A DNA stretch of 6,381 bases from Deltaproteobacteria bacterium (GTDB lineage: Bacteria > Myxococcota > Myxococcia > Myxococcales > Myxococcaceae): the NCBI GenBank assembly GCA_016875515.1, contig VGRA01000159.1, forward strand, positions 1-6,381, given 5' to 3'. Shown piece by piece: positions 1 to 5,516 of this stretch; the stretch's first letter is position 1, and each line of letters opens with the position of its first letter. A model generated the notes under the pieces. The model had not been told where the DNA came from, ran no database searches, and worked only from the letters and a program-made list of their open reading frames with translations. Both the position numbers and the translations under genes were made by a program.

Positions 1-893
1 TGAACCTCCTCCGGCCGCTCGTGCTCTGTTGCCTGCTGCTCTCCTTTCCCGCCCGGGCGGAGAAGGCAGCAACAGGCGCTCCCGCCCCGGCGCCGTCTGC
101 GCCGCTCATGCCGCGCCTCTCCTGGTCCCCGTCCTGGGCCCGCGCCTCGTGGCACGACACCTGGTTCATGGCCCCCGCAGCGGCCGTGGCCGGGGTGTCC
201 CTCTTCACCGCTCGGCAGGGCAACTTCCCCTCCGGCCCCGCCCTGTTCGACGAGGCGCTTCGGCCAGCGGTGCGCCCCTCCACGCTGGAGCAGCGGCTGC
301 GGCTGCGGGCGCTGAGCGACGTGACGCTGGGGGCCACCATGGCCTGGCCGGTGGTGGTGGACGCGCTGCTGCTCGCAGGCTGGGCCCACGGCAGCCCGGA
401 CGTGGCGCTGCAGCTGGCCCTCTCAGACGTGGAGGCGGTGGCCTTTGCCGTGTCCGTGCAGTTCGCCACAGCGGCGTGGGTGGGGCGCGAGCGGCCCTAT
501 GGCAGCCTGTGCCGCGAGGGCGGGGAGCTGGACCCGGCAAGCCACGACTGCAGCAGCACCTTCGCCCGCTACCGCAGCTTCTTCAGCGGGCATGCCACCG
601 CGGCCTTTGCGTCTGCCGGGCTCGTGTGCGCCCACAACGCCCACCTGCCGCTGTACGGCAGCCGGGCGGGCGGGGCGGCTGCCTGCGCCGGGGCGGTGAC
701 GCTGGCGCTCGCCACCGCCACGCTGCGCGTCTCCGGGGACCAGCACTGGCCCACGGACGTGCTCACGGGGGCGGCCTGGGGGTTCAGCGTGGGGATGGCC
801 CTGCCGCTCCTCACCCGGTACCTGGTGCCTTTCAAGCCCCCCGTGGACGTGTACGCGGACGGGGCCGGGGCCGGCATCCGGGGGAAATTCTAG
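1..893 (+). CDS. PAP2-family (type 2 phosphatidic acid phosphatase) membrane phosphatase, start codon cut by window edge
   Basis: PAP2 enzymes hydrolyse phosphate monoesters or diphosphates on lipids at the periplasmic face of a membrane. All three signature motifs are visible. Numbering from the start proposed here, they are GRERP (R163-P166), SGH (S196-H198), and R243-x5-H249-x3-D253 in RVSGDQHWPTD. The lysine usual at the head of motif 1 is absent, as in many bacterial members. Several hydrophobic segments surround the motifs. The frame is open to the left edge. Bases 1-2 are TG, so an ATG or GTG with its first base outside the window would give MNLLRPL before a leucine-rich stretch and a PARA|E cleavage site, a complete signal peptide of about 20 residues. 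The internal GTG at 21 would lose the Arg and is less likely. The expected length is about 297 aa. The lipid substrate cannot be told from the sequence. Undecaprenyl-PP, phosphatidate or lipid A phosphate are all possible. Confidence 0.85.
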   Translation, partial: NLLRPLVLCCLLLSFPARAEKAATGAPAPAPSAPLMPRLSWSPSWARASWHDTWFMAPAAAVAGVSLFTARQGNFPSGPALFDEALRPAVRPSTLEQRLRLRALSDVTLGATMAWPVVVDALLLAGWAHGSPDVALQLALSDVEAVAFAVSVQFATAAWVGRERPYGSLCREGGELDPASHDCSSTFARYRSFFSGHATAAFASAGLVCAHNAHLPLYGSRAGGAAACAGAVTLALATATLRVSGDQHWPTDVLTGAAWGFSVGMALPLLTRYLVPFKPPVDVYADGAGAGIRGKF

Positions 894-993
894 GGTGGAT
901 GGGTTGGCCGCACTCGGACAATGTGGTACCTGCCGCGCTCGACGCCTGCGTGCGCGGGCGCGCGCCATCTGGTGAGCGGGGGGAGGACACGCC

Positions 994-1581
994 ATGAAGG
1001 AACGACGCAAATCCCGGCGCTACGGCCGCCGGCTGCAGGTGCGCTTCGGCGAGGCTGGTTTCGAGCACACCGGATTCACCCAGGACGTGTCTGCCACGGG
1101 CATGTTCGTGGTGTCTGCCAAGCTGCCGGAGCTGGGGCGGCGGGTGCACCTGCAGGTGCAGGTGACGCCGTCCCAGCAGGTGCACTTCGAGGGGATGGTG
1201 CAGCGCCACAAGCAGTCCCCGCGGGCGCTGCAAGCGTATGCGAAGAACGGCTTCGGGGTGCGCTTCCTGGAGCTTGAGGAGCTGGTGGGGGACATCCTGC
1301 CCAAGCTGTCCGAGGCGCCGCTGGAGCTGGAGGTGGCCACCGCGGACGAGGCCCGGGGGCTGGTCTCCTCCCAGCTGCGCCATGGGGGGCTGTTCGTGCC
1401 GGCCCCCGCGGTGAAGGCGGAGCGGGACGAGGCGCTCACCGTGGTGCTGAAGCTTTCCTTCGCGGACGCCGAGGTGGTGCTGGACGGCCGCGTGATGCAG
1501 CTGATGCCCGGGGCGGGCGTGGCGCTGCAGCTGGAGCGCGCCGCCGAGGCCGTGGCCGCCGTGGAGGGGCTGCTTCCCTGA
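994..1581 (+). CDS. PilZ-domain protein with a second degenerate PilZ-like half
   Basis: The 195-aa soluble protein has no signal peptide. PilZ domains bind cyclic di-GMP and pass the signal to motility, secretion or polysaccharide machinery. The N-terminal half carries both binding elements: an RxxxR cluster in RRYGRR (R8/R12 or R9/R13) and the DxSxxG motif DVSATG (D31, S33, G36), followed by the MFV strand. The C-terminal half (about residues 120-182) repeats the fold pattern: GLFV at 132-135 lines up with GMFV at 36-39, followed by alternating beta-strand text and a closing GVALQLE like GVRFLE. There D31 and S33 become Q127 and R129 and no RxxxR precedes, so this copy should not bind ligand. 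A good Shine-Dalgarno, GGGAGGA at 981-987, lies six bases before the ATG. It follows the PAP2 gene on the same strand by 100 bases, so cotranscription is possible but not shown. The effector partner is unknown. Confidence 0.88.
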   Translation: MKERRKSRRYGRRLQVRFGEAGFEHTGFTQDVSATGMFVVSAKLPELGRRVHLQVQVTPSQQVHFEGMVQRHKQSPRALQAYAKNGFGVRFLELEELVGDILPKLSEAPLELEVATADEARGLVSSQLRHGGLFVPAPAVKAERDEALTVVLKLSFADAEVVLDGRVMQLMPGAGVALQLERAAEAVAAVEGLLP

Positions 1582-2100
1582 CCGGGCCGTCGGACGTGGA
1601 GGGCAGCGGCGGCTCCCGCATCTCCGGTGGATCGGTGGCCAGCCACTCGTCGAACGCCTCCCGGACGATGAGCAGCTGGCGAATGATCTCCAGGTGGTCG
1701 CGGTCCTTGGGCCGGTCCGCGGCGCGCTTGGACGCGATGACGTCGTCGAAGCTCGCGAGCCAGACCGAGACGTTTCCCAACGAGAAGCGCTCTGCGCGGG
1801 ACTTCACCGCGTCGAAGGTCAGCCCGCCGGACAACCGGCCGAAGGTGAAGTCCACGGGGACCGGACCATCCGGAGCAGTGACGACGTTTGACAGCTCGGA
1901 GGACGGAACCGGGAACTGCCGAGCAACTCGCCGACCTTTCGAATCTTCCTCCGGTTGAGCGGCGCGTCCCGGACGAGCAGGTCCAGGTCCAACGTCAGCA
2001 GCGGCGCCATGTGGAAGATGGCCGCGGTGCATCCCACGACCACCTCCTCGAGCAGAGCCTCTGCCCGGGCCTCGGCCACGCGGCGCACCCGGTCCAGGTC
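1582..2100 (-). pseudogene. Frameshifted nucleotidyltransferase-like (MNT/AbiEii-type fold) remnant
   Basis: Two reading frames together give one recognisable protein. The 5' part (frame with GTG at 2086-2088) reads EEVVVGCTAAIFH followed by LLTLDLDLLV, which resembles the hG[G/S]-x(9-13)-DxD active-site motif of minimal nucleotidyltransferases, with Cys where the second Gly or Ser normally sits. Near 1915-1930 the homology jumps by one base into another frame: QFPVPSSELSNVV, then PVPVDFTFGRLSGGLTFD, and finally a conserved-looking tail SFDDVIASKRAADRPKDRDH. The KRAxxRPKDxxH tail is typical of such nucleotidyltransferase proteins. The later frame has no stop codon after the homology ends near 1640. 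It runs through the antisense of the PilZ gene to 1436, so the native stop also seems lost. The stretch before VVVG looks a few residues short. The family includes toxin-antitoxin and abortive-infection members, but a functional role is not supported here. A sequencing error could mimic one frameshift. The ends given are approximate. Confidence 0.6.
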
Positions 2101-2356
2101 AGTAAATATAGCCGCGCCCAGATGGATTCTTCCTCAGGTAGACGGGGAGCCGCTCGAGCGGCTGCAACATGGCGCTCAGGATGGTCCCCCGGTCCCAGGG
2201 GTCTACCCCTCTCGTCTTGAGCTCGGACTCGGAGGCGAAGGCGTTGAAAGCCAACAACCGCTGGGAAAGCTCCTCGGGAACGAACGGCCTCTCCTCCAAC
2301 GTCGGCCTGCGGTAGCTGCGCCACTTGCGGTGTCGCGCCTGTGCCATGACACACAC
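2099..2356 (-). CDS. Small charged protein of unknown function, upstream of the nucleotidyltransferase remnant
   Basis: I do not recognise this 85-aa ORF. It is soluble, rich in Arg, Leu and Glu, and has no signal peptide or membrane segment. The N-terminus is strongly basic (ARHRKWRSYRRP), and the middle contains likely amphipathic helices (PEELSQRLLAFNAF and ILSAMLQPLERLPVYLRK). A GTG at 2354-2356 preceded nine bases upstream by GGAGG is the best-supported start; an ATG at 2345-2347 is the alternative. It begins 32 bases after the glgA stop on the same strand, so it could be read from the glgA transcript. It ends in TGA at 2099-2101, and ignoring one base there continues the sequence as DLDRVRRVAEARAEALLEE, straight into the nucleotidyltransferase remnant. 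It may therefore be an independent small partner gene (an antitoxin-like position) or the N-terminus of a once longer protein. Codon use is less GC-biased than in the flanking genes. Confidence 0.5.
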   Translation of the reverse strand: MCVMAQARHRKWRSYRRPTLEERPFVPEELSQRLLAFNAFASESELKTRGVDPWDRGTILSAMLQPLERLPVYLRKNPSGRGYIY

Positions 2357-2360
2357 AGGC
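2337..2360 (-). repeat. Inverted repeat spanning the start region of the small ORF
   Basis: GCCTGTG (2337-2343) and CACAGGC (2354-2360) form a perfect 7-bp inverted repeat with a 10-base loop. In the minus-strand RNA the candidate GTG start lies in the stem and the alternative ATG in the loop. It lies between the glgA stop and the body of the small ORF. No T-run follows, so it does not look like a standard intrinsic terminator. It may be chance. Confidence 0.35.
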
Positions 2361-2388
2361 TACCGCCTCCCCCCGACATCCGCCCGGC

Positions 2389-3816
2389 CTACGCCCCGCG
2401 GTACACCCACTCGTAGGCCCGGGCGGAGCGCTCCCAGCTGAAGTCCTGGGCCATGCCGCGCCGTCGCACCGCGTCCAGCCCCGGGGAATGGAACAGCCCC
2501 AGGGCCCGCTCCAGCGCGTGCCACAGTGCCCCGCCGGAATACTCCCGGAAGACGATGCCGGTGCCCTGCCCCTCCTCGGACAGGTCCACCACCGTGTCCG
2601 CAAGGCCTCCCACCGCGCGCACCACCGGCACCGTGCCGTAGGCTTGCGAGTACAGCTGGTTCAGCCCGCACGGCTCGAAGCGGCTGGGCATCAGGAAGAA
2701 GTCCCCGGCCGCCTCCAGCCGGTGTGCCAGGGCCTCCGCGTACCCCACGCGCATCCCCATCTTCCGCGGGAAGCGCGCAGCCAGGTGCACAAGCCGCTCC
2801 TCCATCCAGTACTCCCCGGTGCCCAGCCCCAGCACGCGCACGTCGTGGTGCTGGAGCAACCCCTCGAGCGCGGGCAGCAGCAGGTCCATCCCCTTCTGCT
2901 CCGCCAGCCGGGTGACGAAGACGAACAGCGGCGCCCCCGGGGCAGGCGCCAGCCCGAACTCCGCCAGCGCCGCCGCCTTGCACGCCGCCTTCCCGGAGAG
3001 GTCCGCGGCCGAGTAGCTCGCCGGCAGGTGCGCGTCCGTCTCCGGGCTCCACGCCTCCACGTCCACCCCGTTGACGATGCCCGTCAGCGCCTGCGCCCGG
3101 GCCCGCAGCACACCGTCCAGCCCGTTGCCCCCCTCCGGCGTCTGGATTTCCCGCGCGTAGGTGGGGCTCACCGTGGTGAGCGCGTCCGCAAAGACGAGCC
3201 CCGCTTTCATGAACGAGAGCTGCCCGTGGAACTCCAGCCCCCCTTCAGGCGTGAACAGCTCCCGCGGCAGCCCCAGCTCCCCCACCGCGGAGGCGGGGAA
3301 GTTCCCCTGGTAGGCCAGGTTGTGCAGCGTCAGCACGCTGCGGGCCCTCCCCAGCTGAGTCCCTTCATACCCGGTGCGGAGCGCGAGCGCGGCCAGGGCC
3401 GTCTGCCAGTCATTGAGGTGGACAACGTCCGGAACGAACCCCACCGCCTGCGCCGCGGACAGCGCCCCCACGGGCAGCAGCGCAAACCGCCGGTGGTTGT
3501 CCCCGAACTCCCCGCGCCCGTCCCCGTACAGGCCATCCCGGTCGAACGCCCCGTGCTTGAGGAAGAGGACGTCCAGCCCCGGGGCGACGTGGGCCTCGTG
3601 CAGCGACACCCGCTCCGCTCCGAAGGGGAACTCCAGCGTCAACCCCAGCCCCGTGCCGCGGATGCGTTCGTCCCGCACCGTGCGGTACAGCGGCGTCACC
3701 ACCTTCACCGCGTGCCCCAGCCGGGCCAGCGCCCCGGGCAGCGCACCGGCCACGTCCGCGAGCCCTCCGGACTTGCTGAAGGGGGCGACCTCGGAGGACA
3801 GGAAGAGGATGTTCAT
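2389..3816 (-). CDS. glgA: Glycogen synthase (ADP-glucose:alpha-1,4-glucan glucosyltransferase, GT5)
   Basis: This cytoplasmic enzyme extends the alpha-1,4-glucan chain of glycogen using ADP-glucose. The 475-aa protein matches the usual family length (about 475-480). The N-terminal GT5 domain opens with MNILFLSSEVAPFSKSGGL, containing the KxGGL nucleotide-sugar motif (K15-L19); HNLAYQG follows at H165. The C-terminal Rossmann domain has NGVDVEAWSPETD, then VTRLAEQKGMDLL with R303 and K308, and PSRFEPCGLNQLY with E381 and C383, then YGTVPVVRAVGGLADTVVD. H165, R303, K308 and E381 correspond to E. coli H161, R300, K305 and E377, so the active site looks complete. The ATG at 3814-3816 is chosen because conserved family sequence begins exactly there. 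An upstream in-frame GTG at 3838-3840 has a better GAGG spacing and could add eight residues. No other glg genes are in view. The unknown small ORF follows on the same strand 32 bases downstream. Confidence 0.96.
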   Translation of the reverse strand: MNILFLSSEVAPFSKSGGLADVAGALPGALARLGHAVKVVTPLYRTVRDERIRGTGLGLTLEFPFGAERVSLHEAHVAPGLDVLFLKHGAFDRDGLYGDGRGEFGDNHRRFALLPVGALSAAQAVGFVPDVVHLNDWQTALAALALRTGYEGTQLGRARSVLTLHNLAYQGNFPASAVGELGLPRELFTPEGGLEFHGQLSFMKAGLVFADALTTVSPTYAREIQTPEGGNGLDGVLRARAQALTGIVNGVDVEAWSPETDAHLPASYSAADLSGKAACKAAALAEFGLAPAPGAPLFVFVTRLAEQKGMDLLLPALEGLLQHHDVRVLGLGTGEYWMEERLVHLAARFPRKMGMRVGYAEALAHRLEAAGDFFLMPSRFEPCGLNQLYSQAYGTVPVVRAVGGLADTVVDLSEEGQGTGIVFREYSGGALWHALERALGLFHSPGLDAVRRRGMAQDFSWERSARAYEWVYRGA

Positions 3817-3958
3817 AACGGTGCCGGGGAGGCGACTCACTCTATGCCTCACCTCCCGCGGGCGCGCCCCGGCCAGGGGCTTCGCCGCGTCCTCCAGGTG
3901 TCACACGCCGGGGATGAACTTGCCACGCCGCCCCGCCTCTGGCAGAGGCGGCACCACC
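3817..3958. promoter_or_regulatory. Divergent intergenic region between glgA and the lipoprotein gene
   Basis: This 142-base gap separates two divergently transcribed genes and must hold the promoter of at least the lipoprotein gene, and most likely that of glgA. I see no convincing -35/-10 pair or sigma-54 -24/-12 element. Visible elements are a glgA-strand GGGAGG at 3853-3858 and GAGG nearer the GTG at 3840, the short palindrome GTGTCACAC at 3898-3906, and the hairpin at 3933-3951 listed separately. Confidence 0.5.
3933..3951 (+). promoter_or_regulatory. Perfect 8-bp hairpin overlapping the ribosome binding site of the lipoprotein gene
   Basis: CCGCCTCT (3933-3940), loop GGC (3941-3943) and AGAGGCGG (3944-3951) form an uninterrupted GC-rich stem seven bases before the ATG at 3959. 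The only Shine-Dalgarno-like bases upstream of that ATG, AGAGG at 3944-3948, lie in the right arm, so the folded RNA would hide them. The sequence is seen directly; regulation by occlusion is inference. No T-run follows, which argues against a terminator. Confidence 0.5.
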
Positions 3959-4888
3959 ATGTCAAAGCCCCTCGCCCCAGCCCTCCTTGCCTGCTGCCTC
4001 CTTGCCGCGTGCGGCCCCGCCACCGAGGCGGAGCTCGCCGGGGAGGACGTGGCGCTGGATGACACCGCCGAGGCCCTCTCCGCCTCCAGCCGCAGCTACG
4101 TGCGGGCCAACAAGGACAAGCGGCGCTGCGCCGCCCCGCAGTGCGGCGGCTACTACGTCAAGGACGTCAACCGCCCCACCTCCGCCGAGCAGTACGTCTG
4201 GACGCTGGACTTCAAGAACGCCCCCCAGCTGGCCGCCGCCGAGCGGTCCGAGGCCATGTCCGCGGGAGACGGCGAGCTCGTCCTCTGGGGCAAGCTGGGG
4301 CCTCAGAGCGCTTCCTCCGGCCTCCGCACCTTCCTCGTCTACGGCGCGTGGCGCGGGATGCCCGGCGTGAGCGCCCTGTCCGCGGACACCTTCTTCTCGG
4401 TGGACTCCAAGGCGGCGCTGGTGCGCTGCGCCGCCGCCCCCTGCCTGAGCGAGACGGCCAAGCGGCTCAACTCCACCAGCACCCAGGTCTTCTCCAGCTA
4501 CGACCTGCTGTCCGCCCTCCCCGCCTTCGGGGACGGCCCGTGGCTGCAGTCCGAGGTGATGAACCGCGGGGCGCTGGTGGCGGCCACGGTGCGCAACGGC
4601 GCCCCCATGACCGCCGGCCACGACGTGGTGCTGGACGCCTCCCAGGTGTTCCTCAAGGTGTCGGGCAGCGCGCGCGCCTGCCCCTCCACCCCCAACCCCA
4701 GCTGCGGCTCCGGGCGCGCGTACGCGTGGGACCGGGACATGGCCCGCTGCCGCGTGCCGCTCGGCTGCGTGCAGTCCCGCAGCAACTGCGGGGCCGCCCC
4801 CTCCTGCGCCCCAGGCTACACACGGTCCTCCTGGATGACCGCGCAGGGTTGCACCGCCTACGCGTGCGACCCCACCTTCAGCCTCTAG
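3959..4888 (+). CDS. Cys-rich lipoprotein, DUF6748-like
   Basis: The 309-aa secreted protein begins with a lipoprotein signal peptide: basic K3, a hydrophobic core LAPALLACCLLAAC, and a lipobox LAAC with the lipidated Cys at C18. The following Gly does not signal inner-membrane retention, so the outer membrane or surface is likely. The mature protein has two matching Cys units, RCAAPQC (C57/C62) and RCAAAPC (C157/C162), each followed by K and N at the same spacing. The first sits in RRCAAPQCGGYYVKDVN, a pattern I associate with the myxobacterial DUF6748 family; that name is from memory and should be tested. The tail has eight cysteines (C241-C303), probably disulfide-bonded, including CAPGYTRSSWMTAQGCTAYAC. 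The function is unknown. The start is set by the signal peptide: the frame stays open leftward to 3374 antisense to glgA, but that extension is not real. A hairpin covers the weak ribosome site. pdxH follows after 14 bases. Confidence 0.85.
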   Translation: MSKPLAPALLACCLLAACGPATEAELAGEDVALDDTAEALSASSRSYVRANKDKRRCAAPQCGGYYVKDVNRPTSAEQYVWTLDFKNAPQLAAAERSEAMSAGDGELVLWGKLGPQSASSGLRTFLVYGAWRGMPGVSALSADTFFSVDSKAALVRCAAAPCLSETAKRLNSTSTQVFSSYDLLSALPAFGDGPWLQSEVMNRGALVAATVRNGAPMTAGHDVVLDASQVFLKVSGSARACPSTPNPSCGSGRAYAWDRDMARCRVPLGCVQSRSNCGAAPSCAPGYTRSSWMTAQGCTAYACDPTFSL

Positions 4889-4902
4889 CCGCCCGCCCTC
4901 GC

Positions 4903-5499
4903 ATGAGCCCCGCCGCGCCCGAGCCGTTCACCCGCTTCGGCCAGCTGCTGGCCGAGGCGCAAGCCCGCGTCACCGTCCGGGACTTCAACGCCATGGTGGT
5001 GGCCTCGGTGGACGAGGCGGGCAACCCCTCTGCCCGCGTGGTGCTCCTCAAGGAGTTCGACGCGCGGGGCTTCGTCTTCTACACGAACCTCCAGTCCCGC
5101 AAGGGGCGCGAGCTCACCGGGCAGAAGAAGGCGGCCCTGGTCCTCCACTGGCCCGAGCTGGGCGTGCAGGTGCGCGCGGAAGGGGCCGTGGAGCAGGTGG
5201 CGGACGCGGAGTCGGACGCCTACTTCGCCAGCCGGCCCCGGCTGTCCCAGGTGGGGGCGTGGGCGTCCCACCAGAGCGCGCCGCTGTCCTCCCGCGAGGC
5301 GCTGCTGCAGCGCGTGGCGGAGGTGGAGCAGCGCTACGCGGGCCAGGCAGTCCCCCGCCCGCCGCACTGGGGCGGGCTGCGGCTGGTCCCGTCCGCGGTG
5401 GAGTTCTGGCAGGACGTCCCCAACCGGCTGCACGTGCGGGAGCAGTACCTGCGCGCGCGCCCCGGGGCCCCTTGGACGCTGCAGCTGCTCAACCCCTGA
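4903..5499 (+). CDS. pdxH: Pyridoxamine 5'-phosphate oxidase
   Basis: PdxH is a cytoplasmic FMN enzyme that oxidises pyridoxine or pyridoxamine 5'-phosphate to pyridoxal 5'-phosphate, the last step of B6 biosynthesis and salvage. Its 198 aa align with E. coli PdxH (218 aa) at a constant offset of 22, without indels, through the core. Matching residues are R45 and K50 in RVVLLK, Y60-T61, R66-K67 and Q89 for FMN; Y107, R111 and S115 (E. coli Y129, R133, S137) for the substrate phosphate; and W169, R175 and H177 in EFWQDVPNRLH (E. coli R197, H199) at the active site. The N-terminal RxxYxxxxL lid segment of typical PdxH is missing, and reading further upstream in frame does not supply it. The frame is open to 4141, but that part is a shadow of the lipoprotein gene. 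No clear Shine-Dalgarno precedes the ATG, so coupling to the lipoprotein stop 14 bases upstream is possible. Confidence 0.93.
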   Translation: MSPAAPEPFTRFGQLLAEAQARVTVRDFNAMVVASVDEAGNPSARVVLLKEFDARGFVFYTNLQSRKGRELTGQKKAALVLHWPELGVQVRAEGAVEQVADAESDAYFASRPRLSQVGAWASHQSAPLSSREALLQRVAEVEQRYAGQAVPRPPHWGGLRLVPSAVEFWQDVPNRLHVREQYLRARPGAPWTLQLLNP

Positions 5500-5516
5500 G
5501 GCGCCCCTACAGCTGC
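5481..5516. terminator. Possible bidirectional hairpin between convergent pdxH and cyclase genes
   Basis: GCAGCTG (5481-5487) and CAGCTGC (5510-5516) are perfect inverted copies flanking both stop codons. A nested CTCA (5488-5491) / TGAG (5497-5500) pair sits inside. The two stops are only seven bases apart, so any terminator must overlap coding sequence as this one does. There is no T-run on either strand, and CAGCTG is self-palindromic and common in such DNA. Confidence 0.25.

Noticed and set aside
904..932. Promoter before the PilZ gene (TTGGCC, 17-base spacer, TACCTG)
   Set aside because: The -10 element matches only the first two bases of TATAAT, and the -35 match is partial. This is at chance level.
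952..963. GCGCG/CGCGC inverted repeat as a terminator after the PAP2 gene
   Set aside because: The loop is only two bases, there is no T-run, and alternating GC text is common at this base composition.
1596..1958. Plus-strand 120-codon frame opposite the nucleotidyltransferase remnant
   Set aside because: It is Ser- and Arg-rich with no recognisable domain. The recognisable protein motifs are on the minus strand.
2096..2110. Programmed +1 frameshift at TAC TGA C, like the RF2 site
   Set aside because: UGA followed by C is suggestive, but the slippery CUU codon and an internal Shine-Dalgarno are missing, and the gene has a second frame change further on. Decay is simpler.
3898..3906. GTGTCACAC palindrome as a CRP-type operator, given the nearby cyclase
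   Set aside because: It is too short and lacks the TGTGA-N6-TCACA spacing.
3374..3958. In-frame extension upstream of the lipoprotein ATG
   Set aside because: It is antisense to glgA, and the signal peptide with lipobox starts precisely at 3959.
2488..4062. A 524-codon open frame on the plus strand across the glgA region
   Set aside because: It is antisense to a complete, motif-rich glgA. Its translation is low-complexity Arg, Pro, Gln and His sequence with no domain, as expected of a shadow frame in high-GC DNA.
4141..4902. Long in-frame extension upstream of pdxH
   Set aside because: It overlaps the lipoprotein gene in another frame and reads as Arg-rich low complexity. PdxH homology begins just after the ATG at 4903.
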